From UBA6522 sp963664945 (GTDB lineage Bacteria > Pseudomonadota > Gammaproteobacteria > Steroidobacterales > Rariloculaceae): a DNA stretch of 64,000 nt. A program made the translations under genes and the position numbers. Below are positions 55,566 to 64,000 of this stretch, one piece after another. Below the pieces are notes generated by a model. That model worked only from the letters and a program-made list of their open reading frames with translations. It did no database searches and was not told where the DNA came from. The stretch covers positions 3,162,001 to 3,226,000 of the forward strand of contig OY761822.1 of assembly GCA_963664945.1 (NCBI GenBank). Reading direction: 5' to 3'. The number at the start of each line of letters is the position of its first letter. Within the stretch, counting starts at the first letter, position 1.

Positions 55566-58500
55566 CAATCGCAGATCTACGCCCGATCGGGGGTGGAGCT
55601 GGATCGCTCCACGCTCGCCGGCTGGGTGGGCAAGGCGTCGTTTCATCTCATTCCGGTGGTGGATCGGCTCGCCTGGCATCTGAAGCGGTCCGATCATCTG
55701 TTCATGGACGAGACCCGGGCGCCGGTGCTGGACCCGGGCCGGGGCAAGACCAAGACGGGGTACATGTGGGCGCTGGCCCGCGACCAGCGGCCCTGGGCCG
55801 GTCCGGACCCGCCCGGCGCGGTGTTCTTCTACGCGCCTGGGCGCGGCGGCTGCCACGCCGTGGGCTTTCTCGAGGGATTCAAAGGCAAGCTGCACGTGGA
55901 CGGTTATGCCGGCTACAACGCGGTGTCGGTGCCCGGCAAGGGGGTCCTCCGCTGTTTCTGCTGGGCGCACGCCCGGAGGAAGCTGTGCGAGGTCCACGAC
56001 AGCCACCGCTCCACGATCGCCGCCGAAGGGCTGCGGCGCATCGGCGAGATGTACGCCATCGAGAAGGCGATCCGGGGCGAGCCTCCCGACGTCCGGCTGG
56101 CCGTGCGCCAGGCGCGAACCGCGCCGCTGGTCGAGGACTTCGGGGTGTGGCTGCGGAAGCAACGCGCCCGGGTCTCACCCAAGTCGCGCCTGGGCGAGAA
56201 GCTGGCCTACATCGCCAACCACTGGGACGGGCTGCAGGTGTTCCTCACCGACGGGCGGGTCGAGATGGATAACAACATCGTGGAAAACACGATCAGGCCG
56301 CTGGCCTTGAATCGCAAGAATGCGCTGTTCGCCGGCCATGACGAAGGCGCCAAGGCCTGGGCTCGCATCGCTTCATTGGTTGAAACGGCCAAGATGAACG
56401 GCGTGAACCCCCACGCCTATCTCAAGGCCACGCTCGAAGCCATCGCCGCCGGCCATCCGGCCTCCGATATCGATGCGCTGATGCCCTGGGCCTTTACACC
56501 AGCTTCAAGCTGAAATCCAGGTGGGGGAGTCGCCCCGCTTACGGTCGGGGCTCGGGGCCGGCGCGGTGTTCTGCGCGCTGGTGTGGTTCCGGTGGCGCGG
56601 CGCTCGGCTGAAGCGCAGCCGGCGGTTGCGGGGCGCGGAACTGGTCACGGCGCGGCAGCTGCGCGCGCGGATCGATCTGCTAGGGGGGCGAATAATGAGG
56701 TGGCTGGCCGGGGCGCCCGGACCCTACCGGGTGGCGGGTGTGCCGTACCCGGAGCGGGCGGAGACCCAGCACACCTTCGTCGCCGGCACCACCGGTTCGG
56801 GCAAGACCGTGCTCATCTCGGACCTGGTCGAGCAAATCCGCCGCCGCGGCGGGCGCTGCGTCATCTACGACAAGATGGGCAGCTACACGCAGACGTTCTA
56901 CGATCCGGACAGGGACGTGTTGCTCAACCCGCTCGACGCCCGGTCCCCGCGCTGGTCGCCGTTCTGCGAAGCCCGCTCGCCGCGGGACTTCGACACCATG
57001 GCCGCCGCGCTGATCCCGCAGCAGAAGGACACCGTGGACCCGTTCTGGGTCACCGCCGCGCGGCAGCTCTTCGCCCACGGCGCCACAGGGCTGTGGCAGA
57101 AGGGAGAGAAGACCAACCGGGCGCTGGTGGATCACCTGCTGAAGACGGACCTCACGGCGCTGGCGAAAGCCATGAAAGGCACGGCGGCGCAGTCCATCGT
57201 GGACGAGAAGAACCCGAAGACCGCGCTCTCGGTGCGCGCCATGCTCACGGCCAACATCGGGGCGCTGGAAGTCCTGGCGGACAGCGGCACGCCGTTCTCC
57301 ATACGGAAGTGGATCGGCGGGGAGCGCGAGGGTGGTTTTCTGTTCCTCACGTCCCGAGGCGACCAGCACGCGAGCCTGCGCGGGCTGATCTCGATGTGGC
57401 TCGAGATCGCGGTCAACGCGCTGCTGTCGCTGGAGCAGGACGACGGGCGGCGCGTGTGGGTGGTGCTGGACGAGCTGCCGACGCTGCACCGGGTGCCGAG
57501 CCTTGAGTCGGGGCTGTCCGAAAGCCGCCAGTTCGGCGGCTGTTTCGTGCTCGGCGCGCAGGTGGCGTCCGCGCTTCGCAGCCTCTACGGGCGCGACGGC
57601 GCGGAAACGTTCTCCTCGCTGTGCGGCACGCGCGTGGTGCTGGCGGCGCCCGACAGCGACACCGCGCTGTGGTCGGCCAACAGCCTGGGCCGCAACGAGG
57701 TCGAGGCGCTCGCCGAAGGGGTGAGCTACGGTGCGGACCCCTACCGCGATGGGGTCACGCTGACCAGGCGAAAGGAGATGCAGCCGCTGGTGCTGCCGTC
57801 GGAGATCATGCGGCTGGACAACCTGCACGGGTTCCTGAAACCGCCCGGGCGCCTTCCCGTGGCGAGCATTAAGCTCAAGTACGTCAGGAGAAGGAAGGTG
57901 GCCCCGCGGTTCGTGCCCGTGGCGAGGGATCGGGCGGACGAGGCGCCCGAGCGGCGGCAGCAGGGCGAGATTCGGGACGGCGGGCCGGCGTTGCTGGAGC
58001 ATCGCGGGGCCGGGGATTCGGCCGGCGCCCCGGGCGCTGCGGAAGAATCGTCCGTTGGCGATCCGGACGTGCCCGTGGAGCAGCTCGGAGGAGAGTCGGG
58101 GCCGGGCTCCCGGACAGAACCGAATCGTGACGACGACAGCGGCACGGGGACCGGGCAGCCTGTCAAGACCGACGCCGGCATCGCGGACGCAGCGCCGGCA
58201 ACGAAAGACACAGTCGCATCCACCGAAGAGGCGAATTCCGGGGCTGCGCCGGCGAATGACTCCGAGCAGGCGCGGGAGGATGGGAACGACGAGGAAGAGC
58301 CGCCCGCCGCCACGCGGTCGGTGGGTTGGCAGAGAATCTGACATGGTGGCCTCCATCGGGACGATTGCCTCCCCGTCCCAGGGCGTGGGGTACTACGAGC
58401 GCGACGGGTATTATGCGAAGGACGACCCGGCGCACCGTGAAGCGAGCGCCTGGGCGGGCAAGGGCGCGGAGCGTCTGGGACTTCAAGGCAGCGTCGAATC

Positions 58501-61461
58501 GGACGTGTTCCAGAAGGTTCTGGAAGGGTATGTCCCGGACGGCAGCTCGGACGCAGGGAAAAGGGCGGCGGATTCCACCATCGGCCCGGACGGGACCTGA
58601 CGCTGTCGGCGCCGAAGTCCGTGTCGCTCGCCGCGCTGATCGGCGGGGACCGCCGGGTCATCGACGCGCACGACCGTGCCGTGAAACGCACCCTGGGCTG
58701 GGTGGAGAAACAGGTGCTGCAGACCCGCGTGCACGACCGCCCGTCCGGGCGGATGGTGCACGCGGGAAACCAGAACATGCTCGCGGCCACGTTCCGCCAC
58801 GAAACCTCCCGGAATCTGGACCCGCAGCTTCACACCCACGCGGTGCTCGCCAACATGGTCCAGGGCCCGGACGGGAAGTGGCGCACCATGGTCAATCGGG
58901 GACTGTACACGTCCAAGATGCTCATCGGCGCACTGTATCGGAGCGAGCTGGCCAGCCGTCTGCAAGACCTCGGCTACGGCATCGAGAAGAGTCATGCCGA
59001 CGGCAGATTCGAGATCGCCGGGGTGTCCAGAAAAACCGTGGAGGCGTTCTCCACGCGGCGGATGGCCATCGAGGCGGCGATGGAGTCCCGCGGCATGGGA
59101 TCTCCTTCGGACAGCCCGAGACTGGCCGAGCGGGCCGCGCTCATGACCCGCGCCCACAAGCGAGAGGTGGACCGCGAGGCGCTGAGAAGCCACTGGAGGG
59201 AGCAGGCCGCGGAACTGGGGTTCGATGCCAGGGCGCTTGTGGACAAGGCACTGGATCGCTCGGCGCAGCCGGCGAATGTGGAACTGCCGCTGGATTTTCC
59301 GGAGGCGGCCGGAAAGGAGAGATCGGCCACGGCGCCCGAGCGCGCGGTGGCCTGGGCGGTGTCGCACCTCTCGGAGCGCGAGGCCGTGTTTTCCAGGACC
59401 GATCTGGTGACCGCCGCGCTCACCCGGAATCCCGGGGAGGTCACTATCGAGGCGGTGCAGCGGCGCATCGGGGAACTGGAAAAGGAGGGGACGCTGCATG
59501 CCGCGAACTACCCCGTGCGCGGCGATTCGATGACCACCGACAAGGCCATCGCAAACGAGACGGAAACGATTTCTCTGATGCGCCGGGGCCAGGGCCGGTC
59601 CCGACCCGTGATGAGGGGTCGGGTCGTGGGGCCGCTGCTTCACCGCGGCCGGCTCACCTTCGGCCAGAAGGCGGCGGTGAAGGTCATCCTCTCCTCGAAA
59701 GACCGCGTGGTGGGCGTGCAGGGCTACGCCGGCACCGGGAAAACGACGATGCTCGACCGCGCCCGGGTGCTCGCCGCCAAGAGAGGATACAGGATGATCG
59801 GACTGGCGCCATCGGCCTCGGCGGCGAAGACGCTGGGCGAGGAGGCCGGCATCGAGACCGAGACGCTGCAGCGGTTTCTGGCCCGCAACGCCGGGGTGGC
59901 CGAAGGTCGCCTCACCCGAAAGGGCGCGAATGACATGCGCCAGGTGTTCGGGAAAACGGTGCTGGTGGTGGACGAGGGTTCGCTCGCCTCCACCGTGCAG
60001 GCCAGGAACCTGCTCAGGATCGCCAGATCGTTCCGGATCCCGCGCCTGGTGCTGGTGGGCGACGAAAAGCAACTGGACGCGGTGGATGCCGGAAAACCCT
60101 TCGCGCAACTTCAGCGCGCGGGCATGAACACGGCGGTCCTGGATGAAATCATGAGGCAGAAGGACGCCGAACTGAAGGAAGCGGTGCGGGCCAGCCTCTC
60201 GGGCAACGTGAGTGAGGCGTTCGAGAAACTCGGCGAGCGCGTCGCCGAGGTGGAGCCCGACAACCTTGCCGGGGCCGCCGCCGCGCGGTGGCTGAAGCTT
60301 TCCCCCGAGGAACGCGAACGCACGGGGCTCATGGCCCCGAGCCATGTGCTGCGCGGGCAGATCAACGGCTACATCCGCGAGCGGTTGGCCAGGGAAGGGG
60401 CGATCCACGGTCCGGCGCTGAAAACCGATCGGCTGGTCTCGCGGGGCTACACCCGCGCCGAGAAATGCATCGCCGGCAACTACGCCCCCGGGGACATGGT
60501 GGGGTTTCACCGCGCCTACAAGAGCCTCGGCGTCGGCAAGGGCGAGGAGCGCCGGGTGCTGGGCGTGGACCAAGCCATCGGCTCGGTCCTTCTGCAGGGC
60601 AACAACGGAGCATCCGTCGACTGGCGGCCGCGGCGCGTGGCGGCCAAACGCGGCGCCGTGGAGGTCTATCGTGCGGAAGCGATCGAGCTGCGCGCCGGGG
60701 ACCGCATCCGCTGGACGAAGAACGATTCCGGTCTGGGGCTCGTAAACAGCCACACGGCCGAGGTGGTCGAAGTCAAGAACGGGGAAGTAAAATTCAGGCT
60801 CGAGGACGGGCGGGACCTTTCAATGCGCGAGGGCGACCCTCAACTGCGCCATCTGGATCACGCCTGGGCGTCCACGGTGCATGCGTTTCAGGGGCGCACG
60901 GTGGACAACGTGATCGCCGCGATGGAGGCCAGGCACCCGAACCTGACCACCCAGAAGTCCTTTTACGGTGCGCCGTGTAAGGCGCTATCCCCCAGCGGGT
61001 TGCGAAGCCCGCCCGGCAACTGTCGCTCCAGCCGGAAGCAGTCGGAGCGGATGATGGAGGTAACGACATCGTTTGAAGCACTCCGACGTAACGGGCTGCC
61101 TTGGGCAGCCTAGCAACCATGCGGGCCGCAACGCGAGTGAACGCCGAGCAGGCCTCGAAACCTTCAACGTGGAAGCCGACCCGCCCGTATTACGGGGAAG
61201 GCTGCCACCCGCCCGGGAAGCGAGCGATACGAACACCGGCGGGTTCCACCGGGGTAATGGCGGCGGCACGCATGGAAGAGGGGGATGGAGGCAACACGGG
61301 AAGCCCCGGCGGTGGCGTGGCACGCGCCAAACCGACAACCCGCGAGGGATGGGTCGGGCCGTTCGGGGTGGCGGAGAGGCCCGTAGTACCGTTGAAGCCG
61401 GGTAATGCCGGTGGAGGGAAGGGGCCTCGGTTCGAGAACAGCGTCGAAAGGAGGAAGGGAC

Positions 61462-62802
61462 ATGGGGACTGGCGAGAGCCTATCCGACCCTGAAAAGGTC
61501 CGGAGACTCCAGACGGCGCTACATGCGAAAGCGAAGGAATCTCCAGACTTCCGGTTCTACTCGCTCAGCGACAAGGTGTGGCGCGCCGACGTGATGGCCG
61601 TCGCCTGGCGGGAGGTTCGCCGTAACGGCGGGGCCGCCGGGGTGGACGGTCAGACGGTAGCGGACATTGAGGCGTACGGCGTGGACCGATGGCTTGGGGA
61701 ACTGGCGCGGGACCTGAAAGCGGGAACCTACCGGCCCGAGGCGGTTCGGCAGGTACTCATTCCAAAGAAGCAACGTGGGAAGTTCCGGCCCTTGGGCATT
61801 CCCTGCATACGGGACAGGTTGGCGCAGACGGCGGCGGTACTTGTACTGTCGCCGATCTTCGAGGCCGACCTGCAACCGGAGCAATACGCCTACCGGCCGG
61901 GCCGGAGCGCGAAAGACGCTGTCAATCGCGTGCACCGGCTGCTGAACACGGGCCACCGCGAGGTGGTTGACGCGGATCTATCGGACTACTTCGGTCAGAT
62001 ACCGCACGCGGAACTGCTCAAGTCCGTTGCCCGGCGCGTAAGCGACGGGCGGCTGCTGGGGTGGATCAAGGCGTGGCTGGAAATGCCGGTCGAAGAGGAC
62101 GACGGCAAGGGCGGCAAACGCCGCACGAACCGGGCGCGGAAGGAGCGCAAGGGAACCCCACAGGGTTCCCCTATCTCCCCGATTTTGTCCAGCATCTACA
62201 TGCGTCGCTTCATACTGAGCTGGAAGGTGCTGGGCTATGCCCGGCGCTTCAAGGCTGAAATCGTCAACTATGCCGATGACTTCGTGGTGCTCGGCAAGGC
62301 GCCGTCGGCGGAGATGCTGGCGGCGGTCGAGACACTCATCGAACGTTTGAAGCTGACGGTCAACGCGGAGAAGACCCGATGCTGCCGGGTGCCAGAGGAG
62401 CCAATCGAGTTCCTTGGCTACCGGATTGGACGCAACTACCGCCCGAAGACGGGCCGGGCCTACATCGGCACGCGCCCAAGCAAGGCGAGCGTCCAGAGCA
62501 TCTGCCGTCGGATTAGCGAGCTAACGGCGGCTCGGTATTCGGTGATGGACCGCGAGGCGATGGTAACGCGCCTCAACCGGGTACTGCTCGGTTGGGCGAA
62601 CTACTACGCGCTGGGACAGGTCAGCCCGGCTTACCGCGCCATCGACCGGCACGCGGCCCGGCGGCTACGCCAATGGCTGTGCTGCAAGCACAAGGTGAGG
62701 TCCGGAAAACTGGTGCGCTTCCCGGACCAGAGGCTGTTCAATGACATGCGCCTCACTCGCCTTGCTCCGCGAACGGGCAGCCTTCCGTGGGCGAAGGCAT
62801 GA
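61462..62802 (+). CDS. ltrA: Group II intron reverse transcriptase/maturase
   Basis: 446 residues from the ATG at 61462 after ggaggaaggga. RT blocks: VRQVLIPKKQRGKFRPLGIP, QPEQYAYRPGRSAKDAVNRV, VVDADLSDYFGQIPH, KGTPQGSPISPILSSIYMRR, VNYADDFVVLGKAPSAEM (catalytic YADD) and EFLGYRIGRNYRPKTGRAYI. A maturase X/GIIM domain follows (NRVLLGWANYYALGQVSPAY). No HNH endonuclease domain, so retrohoming would not use second-strand cleavage by this protein. Ends 10 nt before domain V. Confidence 0.95.
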   Translation: MGTGESLSDPEKVRRLQTALHAKAKESPDFRFYSLSDKVWRADVMAVAWREVRRNGGAAGVDGQTVADIEAYGVDRWLGELARDLKAGTYRPEAVRQVLIPKKQRGKFRPLGIPCIRDRLAQTAAVLVLSPIFEADLQPEQYAYRPGRSAKDAVNRVHRLLNTGHREVVDADLSDYFGQIPHAELLKSVARRVSDGRLLGWIKAWLEMPVEEDDGKGGKRRTNRARKERKGTPQGSPISPILSSIYMRRFILSWKVLGYARRFKAEIVNYADDFVVLGKAPSAEMLAAVETLIERLKLTVNAEKTRCCRVPEEPIEFLGYRIGRNYRPKTGRAYIGTRPSKASVQSICRRISELTAARYSVMDREAMVTRLNRVLLGWANYYALGQVSPAYRAIDRHAARRLRQWLCCKHKVRSGKLVRFPDQRLFNDMRLTRLAPRTGSLPWAKA

Positions 62803-62812
62803 TCTCGTCCGA

Positions 62813-62845
62813 GAGCCGTGTGCGGGAAATCCGCACGCACGGTTC
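62813..62845 (+). ncRNA. Group II intron domain V hairpin
   Basis: gagccgtgtgcgggaaatcc continuing gcacgcacggttc: a stem with the catalytic AGC-like base, a GAAA loop and a distal GTTC, the standard domain V shape. A domain VI with the branch-point region should lie in 62850-62954. Confidence 0.85.
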
Positions 62846-63348
62846 GATGAGCGGGGACTGGAAACGTGACCAAGGGAGCCGGACTGAGGCCCGTAGCGAA
62901 AGCGACGGAACCACCACCGGACCCTAACGTTGGCGCGCCAGTCCTCGACTCTACTGGAGATCAGCCGGGCGCGGCACCGGGCGGAACTCGTCACCGACGA
63001 CGCAAACGCCCTGCGGGAACACCTGGAAACGGCCACCGGCGATCGCGTGGCGGCGCTCGAAGGGATCGCCGCGGAGGCGGATCGGTCGCCTGAACGGTCC
63101 GTCGGGCAAGCCAAGGTGGATATCGACTTCGGCGAACCGGACCGCGCGGCACCGCCGCAAACGCTGGACCGAGCCGTTGAGGCCGACCCGACGCCCGTGC
63201 CCGACGAACCGCAACCTGCGTCTGAGCGGGAGAAAGCCCCGGAACCGTTGACGATCGACGACGGCCTTGGGCTATGACATGTTTGCGGACGACGCCACCG
63301 GCTTGCAGAGCGCCCTGTAGCGGTCCGCGATGTAGGCGCGCTCAAGGT

Positions 63349-63382
63349 GTTTCAATCCGCGCCCCCCGCGTGGGGGGAGGTT
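63349..63382. repeat. Solitary CRISPR-type repeat
   Basis: gtttcaatccgcgcccccc followed by gcgtggggggaggtt: the gtttcaatcc start and the C-run/G-run hairpin resemble type I-C/I-E-like CRISPR direct repeats (gtttcaatccacgc...), with a degenerate 3' end. Only one unit occurs, with no spacer series and no cas gene in the window. It could be the last repeat of a lost array or chance. Confidence 0.4.
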
Positions 63383-63413
63383 AGGTAGGCTTAGGCTTTA
63401 GGCTTAGGCTAGG
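63381..63413. repeat. Short tandem heptamer ttaggct
   Basis: Four imperfect tandem copies of ttaggct with one 1-base insertion. Directly follows the CRISPR-type repeat. Confidence 0.6.
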
Positions 63414-63656
63414 TTGAGAGCCACTTGCGCTGTTCCGTAGTCGTTGATTGGTAAGGGTTTTAAGGCACCCTCAAAAGAACTTTACCCCAGGATTGGGCTG
63501 TTTTGGGCCGGTTTCGGGTCGTTTTTCCCTATCGGAGGGGATTTTCACCCCAGGAGCCGGACAGGCCGACCGAGGGGGCAAGAAAAGAGGGGAGAAGCCG
63601 GCCGTCATGGGGCAAAATAGGGTTTCGATATCCACATGCCACTCCGAGGAGCAACC

Positions 63657-64000
63657 ATGACGACCGGCCAGACCAAGTTACTCTTTTCCTGGGACGATGT
63701 CGATTCGTTGCCGGACATGCGGCGGTTGAGGCTGGTGTTGGATCATCTGCCGGACGGCCCGGTCGTGGAGGCGCTGCGCGCCCGCCGGGGCCGGGGCCGG
63801 GACGACTATCCGGTGGAGGCGATGTGGCGGGCGCTGGTGGCCGGGGTGGTGTTCCAGCATGCCTCGATCGAGTCGTTGTTGCGGGAGCTTGGGCGCAATC
63901 CGGGGTTGCTGTCGCTGTGCGGGTTCAACCCGTTGCCGAGGCGGGGCAAGCCTTGCCGGGAGGTGCGCCCGCATCCCGGGACCGGCGCGGCCACGGTGGT
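63657..64000 (+). CDS. Transposase N-terminus (IS5/IS1182-like, DUF772), cut by window end
   Basis: 114 codons visible from MTTGQTKLLFSWDDVDSLPD after gaggagcaacc. Contains RDDYPVEAMWRALVAGVVFQ, HASIESLLRELGRNPGLLSL and CGFNPLPR, the N-terminal domain found in IS5/IS1182-group transposases. The catalytic DDE part lies beyond the window. Left end of the element not determined. Confidence 0.75.
   Translation, partial: MTTGQTKLLFSWDDVDSLPDMRRLRLVLDHLPDGPVVEALRARRGRGRDDYPVEAMWRALVAGVVFQHASIESLLRELGRNPGLLSLCGFNPLPRRGKPCREVRPHPGTGAATV

Larger units (their letters stand above)
51487..56513 (+). pseudogene. tnpC: IS66 transposase TnpC, copy 2, interrupted by RIT-2
   Basis: N-terminal part 51487-52134 ends at HLPLYR, the same codon as in copy 1; C-terminal part 55560-56513 resumes YRQSQIYARS. 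Catalytic motifs HLFMDETRAPVLDPG, LHVDGYAGYNAVSVPG and MDNNIVENTIRPLALNRKNA are intact. Copy 2 has MDNNIVEN, the usual IS66 form, where copy 1 has MDTNIVEN. Confidence 0.9.
50551..56542 (+). mobile_element. IS66-family element, copy 2, split by an inverted RIT element
   Basis: Begins gtaagcgctacgc and ends cgccccgcttac. The bases ggtcggggc flank both sides (50542-50550 and 56543-56551), an 8-9 bp target duplication inside traD. Without the RIT it is about 2,567 bp. Several percent diverged from copy 1 (for example SSAQAQAQEAF versus SSAKSPPQEAF in TnpA), so the two IS66 copies are not a recent duplication. Confidence 0.92.
50190..58341 (+). pseudogene. traD: TraD-type conjugative coupling protein, interrupted by IS66 copy 2
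   Basis: Parts 50190-50550 and 56552-58341; removing the IS66 and one target repeat rejoins them in frame (AARLGSG|LGAGAVFCALVWF), giving about 716 residues. GTG start after aaagg. Two TM segments (LLTIAALAVATPAVQLW; GAGAVFCALVWFRW), then the ATPase: ETQHTFVAGTTGSGKTVLIS (Walker A), IYDKMGSYTQTFYDPDRDVL, RRVWVVLDELPTLHRVPSLE (Walker B), QFGGCFVLGAQVASALRSLY. A Pro/Glu/Thr-rich C-terminal tail follows. It would feed the relaxase-DNA complex to the transfer channel. traI starts 1 bp after its stop. Confidence 0.88.
60968..62954 (+). mobile_element. Group II intron inside traI
   Basis: 1,987 nt. The 5' end is gtgcgccgtgtaagg (GUGYG consensus), the 3' end ctctac (AY). Removal restores TTT TAC G|TG GAG ATC, that is FYVEIS, the expected helicase motif. 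About 490 nt of domain I-III-like structured sequence precede the encoded protein; domain V follows it. It lies in the sense orientation, so splicing could restore traI. Confidence 0.9.
58343..63277 (+). pseudogene. traI: TrwC/TraI (MobF) relaxase-helicase, split by group II intron, one frameshift
   Basis: Exons 58343-60967 and 62955-63277. Relaxase: ASPSQGVGYYERDGYYAKDD with catalytic tyrosines Y17/Y18, and the HUH motif RHETSRNLDPQLHTHAVLAN. RecD-like helicase: VQGYAGTGKTTMLDRA (Walker A), VLVVDEGSLAS (motif II), HAWASTVHAFQGRTVDNV, and TTQKSFY|VEISRARHRAE (motif VI) rebuilt only after intron removal. A one-base deletion near 58544 breaks the frame between VPDG and REKGGGFHHRPGRDL. Adding one base gives exactly 983 codons, near R388 TrwC length. 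It nicks oriT and unwinds the transferred strand. Starts 1 bp after traD. The deletion could be a sequencing error. Confidence 0.88.
63278..63656. other. Intergenic region after traI
   Basis: 379 bp without a supported gene. It holds a lone CRISPR-type repeat (63349-63382), a run of ttaggct heptamers (63381-63413), two copies of accccagga (about 63484 and 63548) and a short ribosome-binding sequence before the transposase at 63657. Confidence 0.6.

Noticed and set aside
61462..62802. Diversity-generating retroelement or CRISPR-associated RT
   Set aside because: Domain V, consensus intron ends and a maturase domain show a group II intron; no template/variable repeat pair was seen.
63349..63413. 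CRISPR array
   Set aside because: Only one repeat-like unit; the following ttaggct copies are too short and spacer-free.
1..64000. tRNA, rRNA, tmRNA or a replication origin
   Set aside because: No cloverleaf, rRNA signature or DnaA-box/iteron cluster was recognised on reading.

Overview
The window is a high-GC, transposon-riddled accessory region of a proteobacterium, most likely a gammaproteobacterium. The evidence is an OmpR/EnvZ-type two-component pair, giant Calx-beta surface proteins with an outer-membrane barrel tail, Mu/P2-like prophage modules, a MobF/TrwC-type conjugation module, and many insertion sequences. No rRNA or tRNA gene was seen, so the genus cannot be named.

Layout. 0-1.8 kb: end of a response regulator and its sensor kinase. 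1.9-23 kb: remains of a Calx-beta/beta-barrel surface protein on the minus strand (barrel piece at 1.9-2.3 kb, repeat part at 15.8-22.8 kb). Between the pieces lies a rearranged Mu-like prophage: a contractile-tail module on the minus strand (2.4-11.75 kb) joined head-to-head to a head module on the plus strand (11.76-15.5 kb). 23.2-28.9 kb: a Fic protein, an AT-richer Eco57I-type N6-adenine methylase and two companion ORFs, split by an ISAs1 element whose transposase carries a DruA-like (DUF4338) N-terminus. 29.1-30.7 kb: an IS481-like element with a 15-bp target duplication. 30.7-32.8 kb: a secreted lectin/endostatin-like protein and a P4-type tyrosine integrase.

33.0-39.0 kb: an IS66 element with 8-bp target duplications whose tnpC is split by a RIT element (three overlapping tyrosine recombinases, 89-bp perfect inverted repeats). 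39-47.4 kb: small unrecognised genes, a 365-bp repeat present twice, IS110 and TonB-receptor fragments, and a second Mu-like head fragment whose MuF protein ends in an ADP-ribosyltransferase-like domain. 47.5-63.3 kb: a conjugation module with two DNA-binding proteins, two tandem TraD-like coupling proteins and a TrwC/TraI relaxase-helicase. The second coupling gene is split by a second IS66 carrying the same RIT element in the opposite orientation, and traI is split by a group II intron. 63.3-64 kb: a lone CRISPR-type repeat and the start of another transposase.

The genes act as layers of mobile DNA rather than one pathway: prophage and conjugative element first, then IS66 insertions, then RIT insertion into both IS66 copies at one identical site. 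The most unusual observations are the RIT pair (same target, opposite orientation, and a palindromic junction whose central dinucleotide reads CA in one copy and TG in the other), the DruA-transposase fusion, the two MuF proteins with different toxin-like tails, and the coupling-protein pair in which one member has lost Walker A.
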